A DNA stretch of 64,000 nt from Artemisia argyi (taxonomy: Eukaryota > Streptophyta > Magnoliopsida > Asterales > Asteraceae): the NCBI GenBank assembly GCA_030686995.1, contig CM060703.1, positions 120,386,861-120,450,860 of the forward strand, written 5' to 3'. Positions 1 through 11,291 of this stretch are shown piece by piece. The number at the start of each line of letters is the position of its first letter. Position 1 is the first letter of the stretch. The notes beneath the pieces are model-generated. The model saw only the letters and a program-made list of their open reading frames with translations, searched no databases and was not told the origin of the DNA. The translations under genes and the position numbers were made by a program.

Positions 1-1297
1 CTTACCAAACACAACTGTCATGGTATCAGTGCCATCATCAACAGCTAAGGTTCCTTCCTTGATCTTTTCATCAGCTTCTCTCTGCAAAAAAATATGGGAA
101 TTATTGGTATTATAAGTTAGTACTGCTAGTATACAAGTTAGTACGGCTAGTACAAAGTTAATGCTGCTGGTATATAAGCATAATAATAGAATTTGTAGTC
201 AAATTTACAAGTTTATCTGCCACCAAACTAATCTCAGCATCTGGAGATTCTCCGTCTTTGTTTTGCCTTCCTTTGACCCACAATACACCACGCGGCGGTT
301 CAACATCTGCTTCAATTTCTTTTTTTTCGATCTAATGGACATCAAGTGCTTACACATATATGTAAAGTTAAACCAAGATAATCGATTCTGATCAATTAGT
401 AAAACAAACAGTATGTATAACCTTACCATTTTCTCTTTAACATAAACATATCCACCTCGTCCCATTTTATGCTGATAAATATTTTTGGCACGCGACAACT
501 TAGCTTTATCTGATTTCTCCTAAAAAACACAAAATCATAAGGCATTTAGATATGCGGTAATGCTGCAAACTAAAAATTATGAAATGACATATAAACTAAA
601 TAAAGATGACTAATTAAAACCTTCTATTCATTGGTGGTCGTGTAGGTTACAAACTCAACCCATTGTTCTTGTGTCATTGTGTCACAATTGTACTATACTT
701 TTCCGGCCTTTCATTCATTTTCTCAGGTGTATCTAGGTTGGGCAATATGTATTTTTCCCTGAGTTTCATTCTGAAATTCCTTAGCAGTTGACCAAGACGA
801 TTCATTACCACCTTTTTGAATGTCACGTCAACATCAAAATATCGCTGCAAAGATTAGCACAGTATTTTTAATTAGTTGTAGATAATTGATAAATTAAACT
901 TATATACTAGGTTAAAAATTAGTATATATGTATCGTGATTTCATCCCATAATTTTTGTCTTGATTCTTTATCCACCTTCTTCCAGGATAGAACCTTCAAA
1001 CCTATGTGCTCACGAACCGCATCTCCTAAAAAACTCGCAAAAAGTGCTTTGTTTAACCCTGTAACCCTATTCAACGGATCGATGGTTACCTTGTGCTTTA
1101 CTTGACCAGGATGGCCATATCGAAGGCGAAACTTAGCTAGCCTAGTTATGCCCCTATTATATATTTTTTCTATTTAATTGGTTGTCATTTTCTTCATTAG
1201 ATGAAACATATGTTTCGTCCTCATACTGTATTGTGTTAACATCAGCTTCATTATCTGGAAGCAAAATATCAGTATCAATGTGTTCAACCATATCCAT
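1..1297 (-). pseudogene. CACTA second-ORF transposase, Transposase_24 (Ptta/En/Spm) type, 3' end off window
   Basis: The reading starts at the ATG at 1297 with an acidic leader (MDMVEHIDTD). After two stops near 1154-1159 the frame changes into RGITRLAKFRLRY, which opens the Transposase_24 domain, and reaches about 915. Further blocks lie at about 849-640 (RYFDVDVTFKK to WVEFVTYTTTNE), 520-426 (SRAKNIYQHKMGRGG), 320-216 (GVLWVKGRQNKDGE) and 81-1 (DEKIKEGTLAVDD). Block edges carry plausible splice sites on the minus strand: a GCAG acceptor at 82-85, a GTAAGG donor just below 426 and a TTTGCAG acceptor at about 849. In En/Spm-type elements the second protein accompanies the TNP2 transposase and binds the element ends. 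Damage comprises the two stops and an 8-bp duplication at 669-684. Family assignment is from recalled domain motifs and is fairly secure. Confidence 0.75.
669..684. repeat. 8-bp tandem duplication causing a frameshift
   Basis: TTGTGTCA occurs twice head to tail, at 669-676 and 677-684, inside a coding block of the minus-strand transposase gene. With both copies the frame stops at once; with a single copy the reading runs on into WVEFVTYTTTNE, which matches the family. The size and direct order look like an excision footprint or replication slippage. Confidence 0.8.
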
Positions 1298-1693
1298 GAC
1301 GACTCTTGAGCAACAATGTGCACAAGAAAATGATTCTGGCTTGGAGAGTAATGGTGATTGAAGATTTGATTTTTGTGTTTTGGTTGCAGTGTTTAGTTTA
1401 ATTAGGAGACAAAACAGAGTATTTTCATGAATATGGGCTCTTATTTATGTTAAATGCCAAATAATTAGGTGATTTAAAAATTTTGGATCAAAATTTTGGC
1501 TCCAAATTCTTGAAAATTATTTTCAAAAAATTTCGCTTATGAACACAAAATACTTTTCTTTTCTCCAAGATCATGAGTACTATTGAGTCAGGCGGCTTCT
1601 TCGATCAGAAAACCGAGGAGAGTAATTAAAAGTTAAAACAGTAATCATAGATGATGATAAATACTAAGTATTAATATTGTTGTTGTTTTACCC
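1298..1693. other. AT-rich leader, no gene seen
   Basis: This is the upstream side of the minus-strand transposase gene. It is AT-rich, with runs such as AAAATTTTGG, and has no reading frame of note and no recognised repeat. It may hold the promoter of that gene, but no convincing TATA box could be singled out. Confidence 0.5.
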
Positions 1694-1855
1694 TTTAAGT
1701 CTTTCTTTTACAACTTTCACCTTAAGTTTTCTATCTTGTGTTATATAATACTTTTAGATGGATAGATTGTGTTTTAATTTAAATGTATTTTCATCAAATA
1801 TTATACAACACAAATACAAATATTTAAGGTCAAAGTTATAAAAGAAAGACTTAAA
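1694..1855. repeat. MITE-like inverted repeat (hairpin)
   Basis: The left arm begins TTTAAGTCTTTCTTTTACAA and the right arm is its near-perfect reverse complement, ending at 1855. Similarity between the arms continues for about 60 bases on each side, leaving a loop of about 40 bases. Length (about 162 bp), AT-richness and long terminal inverted repeats fit a non-autonomous MITE. No clear target duplication was found, so the superfamily is not assigned. Confidence 0.65.
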
Positions 1856-1866
1856 AAGTTTCTAAC

Positions 1867-4353
1867 AAATCGGTTATAATTTTATTTGGGTCATAACACA
1901 TGCATAAAAAACGTGTAAAAAAAACAGAAACGGGTAAAAACGTATGGAAACGGATGAAAAAGGACTAAATGTGTAAATCGTGTTGTTGGATTAGTTCGGT
2001 CTAATTAAACAGGTTATAATTTTATTCGGGTCATATCACATGCATAAAAAACGTGTAAAAACAAACAGAAATGGGTAAAAACGTATGGAAACGGATGAAA
2101 AGGGACTAAACGTGTAAATCGTGTTGTTGGATTAGTTTGGTCTCATTAAATCGGTTATAATTTTATTCGGGTCATATCACATTCATAAAAAACGTGTAAA
2201 AACAAACAGAAATGGGTAAAAACGTATGAAAACGGATGAAAAGGGACTAAACGTGTAAATCGTATTGTTGGATTAGTTCGGTCTCATTAAATCGGTTATA
2301 ATTTTATTCGGGTCGTATCACATGCATAAAAAACGTGTAAAAACAAACAGAAATGGGTAAAAACGTATGGAAATGGATGAAAAGGGACTAAATGTGTAAA
2401 TCGTGTTGTTGGATTAGTTCGGTCTCATTAAATCGGTTATAATTTTATTCGGGTCATGTCACATGCATAAAAAAAGTGTAAAAACAAACAGAAATGGGTA
2501 AAGACGTATGGAAACAGATGACAAGGGACTAAACGTGTAAATCGTGTTGTTGGATTAGTTCGGTTTCACTAAATCGGATATAATTTTATTCGGGTCATAT
2601 CACATGCATAAAAAACGTGTAAAAACAAACTGAAATGGGTAAAAACGTATGGAAACGGATGAAAAGGGACTAAACATGTAAATCGTGTTGTTGGATTAGT
2701 TCGGTCTCATTAAATAAATTATAATTTTATTCGGGTCATATCACATGCATAAAAAACATGTAAAAACAAACAGAAATGGGTAAAAACGTATGGTGTGTTG
2801 TTGGATTAGTTCGGTCTCATTAAATCGGTTATAATTTTATTCGGGTCATATCACATGCATAAAAAATGAGTAAAAACAAACAGAAACTGGTAAAAACGTA
2901 TGGAAACGGATGAAAAAGGACTAAACTTGTAAATCGTGTTGTTGGATTAGTTCGGTCTCATTAAATCGGTTATAATTTTATTCGGGTCATATCACATGCA
3001 TAAAAAACATGTAAAACAAACATAAATAGATAAAAACGTATGGAAATGGATGAAAAGGGACTATACGTGTAAATCGTTTTGTTGGACTAGTTCGGTCTCA
3101 TTAAATCGGTTATAATTTTATTCGGGTGATAACACATTCATAAAAAACGTGTAAAAACACAAACGAATGGGTAAAAACGTATGGAAACGGATGAAAAGGG
3201 ACTAAACGTGTAACTCGTGTTGTTGGATTAGTTCGGTCTCATTAAATCGGTTATAATTTTATTCGGGTCGTATCACATGCATAAAAAACGTGTAAAAACA
3301 AACAGAAATGGGTAAAAACGTATGGAAACGGATGAAAAGGGACTAAATGTGTAAATCGTGTTGTTGGATTAGTTCGGTCTCATTGAATCGGTTATAATTT
3401 TATTCGGGTCGTGTCACATGCATAAAAAACGTGTAAAAGCAAACAGAAATGGGTAAAAACGTATGGAAACGGATGAAAAGGGACTAAACGTGTAAATCGT
3501 GTTGTTGGATTAGTTCGGTTTCACTAAATTGGTTATAATTTTATTCGGGTGATATCACATACATAAAAAACGTGTAAAAACAAACTGAAATGGGTAAAAA
3601 CGTATGGAAACGGATGAAAAGGGACAAAACATGTAAATCGTGTTGTTGGATTAGTTCGGTCTCATTAAATCAGTTATAATTTTATTCGGGTCATATTACA
3701 TGCATAAAAAACGTGTAAAAACAAACAGAAATGGGTAAAAACGTATGGTGTGTTGTTGGATTAGTTCGGTCTCATTAAATCGGTTATAATTTTATTCGCG
3801 TCATATCACATGCATAAAAAATGTGTAAAGACAAACAGAAATGGGTAAAAACGTATGGAAACGGATGAAAAGGGACTAAACTTGTAAATCGTGTTGTTGG
3901 ATTAGTTCGGTCTCATTAAATCGGTTATAATTTTATTCGGGTCATATCACATGCATAAAAAACGTGTAAAAACAAACATAAATTGATAAGAACGTATGGA
4001 AATGGATGAAAAGGGACTATACGTGTAAATCATGTTGTTGGACTAGTTCGGTCTCATTAAATCGGTTATAATTTTATTCTGGTCATAACACATTCATAAA
4101 AAACGTGTAAAAACACAAACAAATGGGTAAAAACGTATGGAAACGGATGAAAAGGGACTAAACGTGTAACTCGTGTTGTTGGATTAGTTCGGTCTCATTA
4201 AATCGGTTATAATTTTATTCGGGTCATATCACATGCATAAAAAACGTGTAAAAACAAACAGAAATGAGTAAAAACATATGAAAACGGATGAAAAGGGACT
4301 AAACGTGTAAATTGTGTTGTTGGATTAGTTCGGTCTCATTAAATCGGTTATAT
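1867..4353. repeat. Satellite array, about 140-bp monomers (about 18 copies)
   Basis: The unit starts with CGGTTATAATTTTATTCGGG and carries CACATGCATAAAAAACGTG, AACGTATGGAAACGGATG and GTTGTTGGATTAGTTCGGTC in fixed order. Monomers recur every 139-140 bp with a few percent divergence. Two monomers lack about 32 bases, at 2791 and 3746. The array stops abruptly at the (CCA)n block. No coding potential is seen. It lies between the two genes of the CACTA element. Confidence 0.92.
2291..4200. repeat. Higher-order repeat, two blocks of about 955 bp
   Basis: Variants private to one monomer recur exactly one block later. The deletion monomer is at 2791 and 3746, GTTTCACTAAAT at about 2562 and 3517, the GGTCGTATCA variant at 2311 and 3266, the GTTGGACTAG variant at 3081 and 4037, and TAACTCGTG at 3211 and 4167. 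All spacings are 955 or 956 bp, which is seven monomers including the shortened one. This indicates block-wise amplification of a seven-monomer unit. Confidence 0.85.
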
Positions 4354-4358
4354 AATGT

Positions 4359-4881
4359 GATATGACCACCACCACCACCACAACCACCAACCACCACCAC
4401 CACCACCACCACCACAACCACCAACCACCACCACCACCACCACCACAACCAGCCACCACCAGCAACAGCAACCACCACCACTATTAGCCACTACCACCAC
4501 CACCACCAGCTACCACCACACCAACCGCCACCACCACCACAACCACCAACCACCACCACCACCACCACCACAACCAGCCACCACCACAAGCAGCAACCAC
4601 CACCACCATTAGCCACTACCACCACCAGCCACCACCACCACCAGTCACCACCACCACCACCACTACCACACCACCCGCCACCACCACCACAACCAGCCAC
4701 CACTACCACCACCACCAGCCACCACCACCACCACCACCACCACCAGCCAAAACCAGCCACCACCACAACCACCACCACCGCCACCACCACCACAACCAAC
4801 CACCACTACCACTACTAGCCACCACCACCACCACTACCACCACCACGACCACAACTACCAACCACCACCACCACCACCACC
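4359..4881. repeat. Imperfect (CCA)n / (CCACAA)n microsatellite block
   Basis: About 520 bases consist almost wholly of CCA triplets with regular interruptions (ACAACC, AGCCA, CTACCA). It sits directly against the end of the satellite array. Open frames inside it encode only W/V/G or T/P/H runs and are not believable proteins. Confidence 0.92.
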
Positions 4882-5328
4882 ATCTTTTTTTATTCATCTT
4901 TATCATAAGTATTAAATGTAGTGATCATTTAAAAGCTAGTTATTCATATATCAGAATCTTTTTAACATGTTATATATATTTTGAATTTGATGTTGTATCA
5001 AATAACGCACAAATTACCTTTAATTACTAGAGTGTCATAATTTGGACTAAATTATACATTAATTCAGACTTACATATTAAAAACTTAAATAGTGATTTGA
5101 TTGATATGCATGAGAGCATGAACAGACTGCATGGGAAGACTCAATACTTTGAATTAATACTCTGTAATTACTTTTTGCAATGATTTAGTTTACACAGCCA
5201 CATATATTAGATTGAAGTGTAGATTATTAATTAATTACTGTATCTATAAGTTTCATCCCTAGCCACATAAATCATCATCAAAAAACACAATTTCTTACTT
5301 AACCTTTATTAAATCATCATCTAAAAAC
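4882..5328. other. AT-rich spacer, nothing recognised
   Basis: Plain AT-rich sequence with no repeat, motif or frame that could be supported. It lies just upstream of the small broken reading frame at 5329 and could be its former promoter side. Confidence 0.5.
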
Positions 5329-5700
5329 ATGTCTGGATCTCCTAATCTCGATTAACTTAAAGATTTGTGTGGGTCTGATAAACTTCACAAATGTCTCAAG
5401 TTCCTCTTCAGTCAAGAAATTCCTCTAAATGATGTAATGATCCAGTGTTTGGGTGAGAAGCGTGATGAGATGCGGATAAGTGTTGATAAGCGCGCCAAGA
5501 GAATGGCTGAGGTTTTAGATCTTAACTTTGATGAAGAAGAAGCTGCTGTTGATGGTTATGAGTCCCTTAAGGAGGTTTAAGTGATGGAGCGCCGTTTGCT
5601 GGAGTCCCTTTCGGCCATTCTCGTTGACCTTCGTGCTCTGTTATCTAAGAAGGAGGAAGCTATTGCCGATATGGATTATTATGATCAGAGCTCCAGTTGA
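5329..5700 (+). pseudogene. Small unrecognised gene copy, 124 codons with two internal stops
   Basis: One frame runs from the ATG at 5329 (MSGSPNLD) to a TGA at 5698-5700, interrupted by TAA at 5353-5355 and TAA at 5578-5580. The translated parts have the look of a real protein: a charged middle segment (DEMRISVDKRAKRMAEVL), then an acidic patch (FDEEEAAVDGYESL), and after the second stop a helical, amphipathic tail (MERRLLESLSAILVDLRALL). Base composition is less AT-rich than its surroundings, which supports a coding origin. I do not recognise the family. No introns are apparent, so it may be a processed copy or a small gene captured by the CACTA element. Function is not assigned. Confidence 0.5.
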
Positions 5701-5877
5701 ATGGTTGTTTAAGTAGGGTATTTTTGGTTGGGTTTGGTGGTTCCTTAGCTTGTTATGTTTTTGGTTGTTGTTTTGAAGGAACAACTGGTACATGTAATCA
5801 CCCTCTTTAATCTTTAATAGTAATAAATATGATTTAGGTTTTTAATTATGTCATAATCTTGTGTTTTTATTTTAAAG

Positions 5878-6019
5878 GCTTGATTGTTTTATCATCATTA
5901 CAGGCATCCATATAAGAGCTTGATTGTTTTATCAAAATGAAATCAAGCAATAAATAATCAAAATAAACGCTCTATATAAGAGCTAGCTTGATTGTTTTAT
6001 CATCATTACAGGCATCCAT
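5878..6019. repeat. Direct repeat, 34 bp, two identical copies
   Basis: The 34-base block beginning GCTTGATTGTTTTATCATCA occurs identically at 5878-5911 and 5986-6019. A partial third copy (AGCTTGATTGTTTTATCA) starts near 5917. Confidence 0.85.
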
Positions 6020-6112
6020 TTGGGTGTTTATCAAGTCATTCATGTATTAGTTTTTTAATTGTATGCTAATAAGATTTTTAAGTTGATTAGGTTACGATTT
6101 TTTGTGTGGTTC

Positions 6113-6197
6113 GGATGGATTATTAAGGGTTGCTTGATTCTTATTGTCTGCTATAGATGTTATAGAGTGTTTGGATGGATTATTAAGGGTTGCTTGA
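6113..6197. repeat. Direct repeat, 25 bp, 60 bp apart
   Basis: The block starting GGATGGATTATTAAGGGTTG is present identically at 6113-6137 and 6173-6197. Confidence 0.85.
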
Positions 6198-6510
6198 AAT
6201 TGATGTATGGATATGTTTGCAAGTTAATTAGATTATTTGTGTTTAAGTAGCTTGTTTAGTTAGTACTCAGGTCAATCATGTTCCATTGTGGCTAGTCTTC
6301 GTTGGCGACTAATGTATTTAAAGTTCTGTCAAGAATTATAATCATTCATCCCTGGCAAATGCTCGTCCCAATGGATCATGATTGGCCAGAAGATGTTGTG
6401 AAGGTTCAAGCCAGTCTGCATATAAAACTTTCACCCCACTTTTGGGAGAAACCGATGCTACTAGTAATGTTGAAGAAATGGCTAAGGTGGTACAACAAGA
6501 CCAAGTTTCT

Positions 6511-6703
6511 ACTGCTGTAGAGGTTTGGATTGTATGTTATTCTTTGTATCTGATCTTGGGAATGCCCATATCAGCAATTGTTAATGTTGTAAAAAAAAAC
6601 TTTTGGTAAGTAATATAATTCACCTTTTGTGAGATTACAACTGTTGTAGAGATTTGGATTGTATGTTCTTCTTTGTATCTGATCTTGGGAATGCCCATAT
6701 CAG
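6511..6703. repeat. Direct repeat, 64 bp, two copies
   Basis: Positions 6511-6574 and 6640-6703 agree at 61 of 64 bases. Both contain GTATCTGATCTTGGGAATGC. The copies are 129 bp apart, which indicates a local segmental duplication. Confidence 0.85.
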
Positions 6704-7203
6704 TTTCTACACTTTTTTTTCCTTCCTGAAATAGTGAATTTTAATAATTAAGGAACAAGCAACTTACAAAGATTATACAAGCAGTCAAATTAAACACACT
6801 CATTTGACTGATACAATATAACAGATACATTCTACACAATCATTCACGAATCACGAAACGAGCTGATTCAATATCCACCATTCTTCTAGACTTAGCAACT
6901 ACATGCTAACATCTAGGCAACCATGGAGAAATATCCCTTATTGGCTACATTTCCACTAAACAAACACCCTTCCTAATTCCATCCTGGTCAGTTTCTATAG
7001 TTTAGTTGTTTAGATTTTGTAACAAAATGAAAAAATAGTCTATAAGAGGAATATAAAAATAATCAATAACAGGAATATAAAATACTTGTGGCTCCCTTTT
7101 TTGGTATGTCCTCTCCAAAATTTTTGAAAAGCCCTCTATATTTTTTTCACCAAATTTTGAATTCTCCCTCCACCCATTTCCATCTCCACCCACGTTTCTG
7201 ACA

Positions 7204-7330
7204 TTTCTCACCAATCACCACGCACAGCCACCAATCACCACGCACAGCCACCAATCACCAATCACCAATATATCACCAATTAATCACCAGTCACATCACA
7301 ACCACCATTCACCAGTCACTATCCATCATA
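7204..7330. repeat. CACCAATCACCA-type short tandem repeats
   Basis: Units such as CACCAATCACCACGCACAGC repeat several times, followed by looser CACCA-rich sequence. This is a minisatellite-like tract upstream of the TNP2 gene. Confidence 0.8.
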
Positions 7331-7782
7331 TCACTTATCGGTCCAGCCATCAACAACGGAGGGAGGTTCATTTAGATATAAATTAGGTACTTTTTTGAAT
7401 TAGGAATTCATTATGTTGGAATTTTAACTTATTATTCATTTTCATTGTATATTTTATTTGTTATGGATTTGTTGGTTATCGTGTTTTTGGCTGAATCGTT
7501 TAATTAACCAAGAACACAATAAAGATAACATGTTGTAATTTACACATTTTTCTTAATACACGTTTTCATATTTGACATTTGAAGCTTAATTAGATTGATG
7601 CCCAATACATTCATTCCATTGTGTAGTTGCAATTCTTATTGTAAACCTATCTTATTAATTAGCTAGACACTTGTGACTTGACATTGGAACTTCATCAATC
7701 TAAATCTTCATATATGCTTATATTTGTTTAACTTGTAACTTGTAGGATATATACATTATCATTTGACCTCAACAATAATAGC

Positions 7783-10700
7783 ATGGACAAGTCTTGGATG
7801 ACAACTTGTAGGACCAACAAAGAATATATTCATGGAGTAGCAGCGTTTATTAAGTATGCACTACACAACTTTCAGAAGATGAAGAACATCGACCCACGAG
7901 TTAATATACGACAGCTTAAGATGCCATGTCCGTGTACTACATGTTTAAACAAAATAGAGCAAACAGTGGATCATGTGGAGTACCATTTATTCTGCTACGA
8001 GATTAATCTTAGATACACAAAATGGGATAAACATGGAGAAAAGGATGAGCAAGCAACAACAACCCAAATACCTGATAATGCAGAAACAGAGTTTGTTGAC
8101 GACACGGATTTTGACATGGAGTCACATTCAGAAATTCCAACAGATGGCCCAGCAACAGTAGAAATGGTTAATGCTACGAAAGGAAATTTTGATGAGGATG
8201 ACCTTGCCAAGTTTCAAAATCTATTATTAGACGCGGAGAAGCCACTTTATAAATGATTTCCTGACTTAACAAAGTTGTCCGCAATAGTTAAACTACTCAA
8301 CTTGAAGGGTAAGTATGGAGCTTCTGATAAGTTCTTTACTGAATTACTAGGATTGATAAAAAAAAATGCTACCTGCTGGTAACGAAATGGTTGAAAAAAC
8401 TTATCAGGCCAAAAAACTAATGAGAATGATGGGATCAGGATACGAAAAGATACATGTATGTAGCAACAACTGCATTCTTTACTGGAAGACTAACAAGGAG
8501 TTGACTGTTTGTCCAACTTGTGGGATATCAAGATGGAAGGTGGATAATAAGACACGTAAAGTGTATGGAAACATTCCGGCAAAGGTCATGTGGTACTTTC
8601 CAATTATACCAAGACTGCAATGACTCTTTAAGTTAGAGAGTATTTCACAAGATCTAAGATGGCACGCCACAAGGAGGGTAACAGATGGTGTTTTACGTCA
8701 CCCTGCAGATTCACAGGCATGGCGTACCATAGATGAAAATTCCCCAACTTTGCTCAAGATCCGAGAAATCTACGGCTAGGAATATTGGCTGACGGGGTTG
8801 ACGTCAACTCAGGAACTAGGCATCACAGTGTATGGCCAGTTTTATCTGTCATATACAACCTTCCTCCATGGTTGTGTATGAAAAGAAAGTTTATCATGCT
8901 TTCGGTATTGATATCAGGATACCCGGGAAATGATATCGATGTATTTTTAGAACCGTTGGTTAATGATCTACATACCTTATTCGAGGATGGGGTTGATACA
9001 TATGATGCTTGTACAAAAGAAATGTTTAAACTGCCTGCCGCTGTGTTATGGATGATAAATGATTACCCTGCACTTGGTACATTATGTGGCTGCCCATACA
9101 GTGGATTCAAAGGTTGTGTTGTATGTAGGAAAGATACACACTGTGTTAGACTTTCCGCCTCATCCAAGCAAAGTTATGCTGGACATAGACGATATGTACC
9201 ATACAACCATGTGTTTAGAAAGCAAAAGGCAGCGTTTAATGGAAAAGAAGATTTTCAGCTTGCTCCAACTCCATTGACTAGGGAACAAATATACAACGAG
9301 GTACAACTAATTGAAAATAAGTGGGGAAAAGGAAAACGAACAGACAATAACACCTCGAATAACCAAGAAGATATGAGAGGCAGTGGTGGGAAGATTACAA
9401 CGCAGAAAAGGAAAAGAACAGAAGCAGAGGGTAGTGCAAGCCAAGTAAATGAACCATATTGGAAAAAATTCAACATTTGGTATCGAAAGCTAAGGTATTG
9501 GAGACATACTGCTGTTCCACATTGTATTGACTTCATGCATGTAGAAAAGAATGTTGCTGAGTGTCTAGTCGGAACTTTGCTGAATGTTCCTGGAAAGACA
9601 AAAGATGGAATGAATGCTCGATTAGATCTGGAAGAGTTGGGGATAAAAAAAGAGTTGTTTGCTAGGAAAGAAGCAGACAAAACAACACTACCTCCAGCAG
9701 GTTACACATTAACGAATGCTGAAAAAGACATCTTTTGTGAAACGTTAAGCAACATCAGGGTACCACAAGGCTATTGTTCAAATTTTCTCTAGTTTGGTCA
9801 GCCAAAATGATAAGAAGCTCATTGGCCTTAAATCGCATGACTATCACATGCTAATGCAAGAGTTTTTGCCCATTGCTATACGTTCAATCATGCACCCACC
9901 CACACGATTTGCTATTATCAGGTTTTGCTTTTTCTTTAAAGCTATATGTAGGAAAGAAATCATTTTTTGAAGAACTAGATATGATGCAACAAGTACTTGT
10001 TGTGACACTGTGCCTTCTCGAGAAGTTCTTTCCTCCCTCATTTTTTGATATTATGATACACTTGACAGTGCACCTAACTAGGGAGGTAAAATTATGTGGT
10101 CCCGTATGCTTTCGGTGGATGTATCACTTCGAAAGATGTAGGAAGGTTATTAAACGACATGTGCGAAACAAAAATAGACTAGAGGGATGCATTGCCGAGG
10201 AGACTATCACGGAAGAAACAATAGAGTTTTTTAGCGAGTATCATAAAATCATGAAAACTATTGGTATCCCACCTGATAAACATGTAACCAATGAAAATGA
10301 GGATGGAAAGCCATTGACGGCCGACAAAACAAATGCACTCACCAGAGATGTCTTTCAGAAAGCACATTTGTATGTAATACATAATACAGATGAAATTATG
10401 CCGTATATCGAGTAAGTATTACTAACACATGTCTATTTCGTTACTTAAAATGTTGTATCAAATATAATAATCAAATACATTGTTTTGTTTCAGCCGACAC
10501 AAGCGATTTTTGAAAACAAATACCCGGGGTAGAAAAATGGCATTGCTGGAGAATGAGCACACTAAATCTTTTGCTAAGTGGTTACACGAAGAGTTAATTA
10601 CTCGTATGTTGTTTATAGTACTTGTTTGTTTGTTGATAAATATAAGTGAGTTGTTCCTGCAATTTAAAGGTAATATATACTTGAAATGAAATTCAGGTTG

Positions 10701-11291
10701 AGAGAGAGTTAGCGATATCCAAAGATAGTGTATCAGAAACTGTGAGGTGGATATCATTTGGACCACGTGCCAATGTAGTGAAATACGAAAAGTAATGATG
10801 GCATAGTTTACCAGAACAGTGGGGTTAGTGTTGAGGCAGCAGATCTTCACATATCCAAAGAAGTTGCAACCACAAGAAAAGCATTTTATTATGGGATTTT
10901 ACATGAGATATGGGTACTAGATTACCGTTTTAGGAAAATTCCTCTTTTCAAATGTGATTGGGTTAATTCAAAACATGGTGGGGTCAAACGCGATACTCTT
11001 GGTTACACATTGGTAGACCTGAATAATTTAGGCCACAAGAATGATCCGTTCATATTAGCCTCACAAGCACGACAAGTGTTTTATGTGAAAGACCAGGCAG
11101 ATAAAAAATTGTTTATTGTCTTTAAAACACCTACCAAGAATTACAAAGATACGTATGAGTATGTCGATGAGGAATTTAGTACAGTCATTCACGAGCAAAA
11201 TAATAACATATTGCCGCGAATAAATCCACAAGCAAAAGTTGCCTACTATCGAACCAACTGTGAAGGTATTGTTATACGAAAATCAAAGTGA
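7783..11291 (+). pseudogene. CACTA transposase TNP2, degraded
   Basis: TNP2-type proteins cut and move CACTA elements. The domain order is complete. An N-terminal Transpos_assoc domain at 7783-8040 starts MDKSWMTTC and carries CPCTTC and a downstream His. The Transposase_21 core follows at about 8270-9790, with YEKIHVCSNNCILYW, CPTCGISRW, WYFPIIPR, PGNDIDVFLEPL, AAVLWMINDYPALG and PHCIDFMHVEKNVAE. A DUF4218 region at 9785-10411 contains PPSFFDIMIHLTVHL and LCGPVCFRWMY. A DUF4216 region at about 10700-11291 contains LGYTLVDLN and DPFILASQARQVFYVKD. An intron at 10412-10493 has GTAAGT and TTTCAG ends; another is likely from about 10603 (GTATGT) to 10696. Breaks are a TGA near 8254, a shift at the A run near 8360, a TGA near 8622, and shifts near 8740, 9785 and 9965. 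It cannot encode an active enzyme. Confidence 0.9.

Larger units (their letters stand above)
5701..7782. other. Non-coding interior of the CACTA element with short duplications
   Basis: No convincing gene is present. The stretch holds several short direct repeats, listed separately, and AT-rich filler. Overlapping open frames at 6302-6609 have protein-like composition in places (for example VEEMAKVVQQDQ) but match nothing I know and are crossed by one of the duplications. The final part, 7340-7782, precedes the TNP2 start and may hold its promoter and 5' leader. Confidence 0.5.

Noticed and set aside
1867..4353. Regular repeats as a possible CRISPR array
   Set aside because: Repeat units are contiguous 140-bp monomers without unique spacers, in plant DNA; this is a satellite.
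4299..4906. Minus-strand open frames rich in Trp, Val and Gly
   Set aside because: They are translations of the (CCA)n microsatellite; composition is that of the repeat and no protein family looks like this.
6302..6609. Overlapping plus-strand frames as a real gene
   Set aside because: No recognised domain, frames overlap one another, and a 64-bp duplication begins within them; too weak to call.
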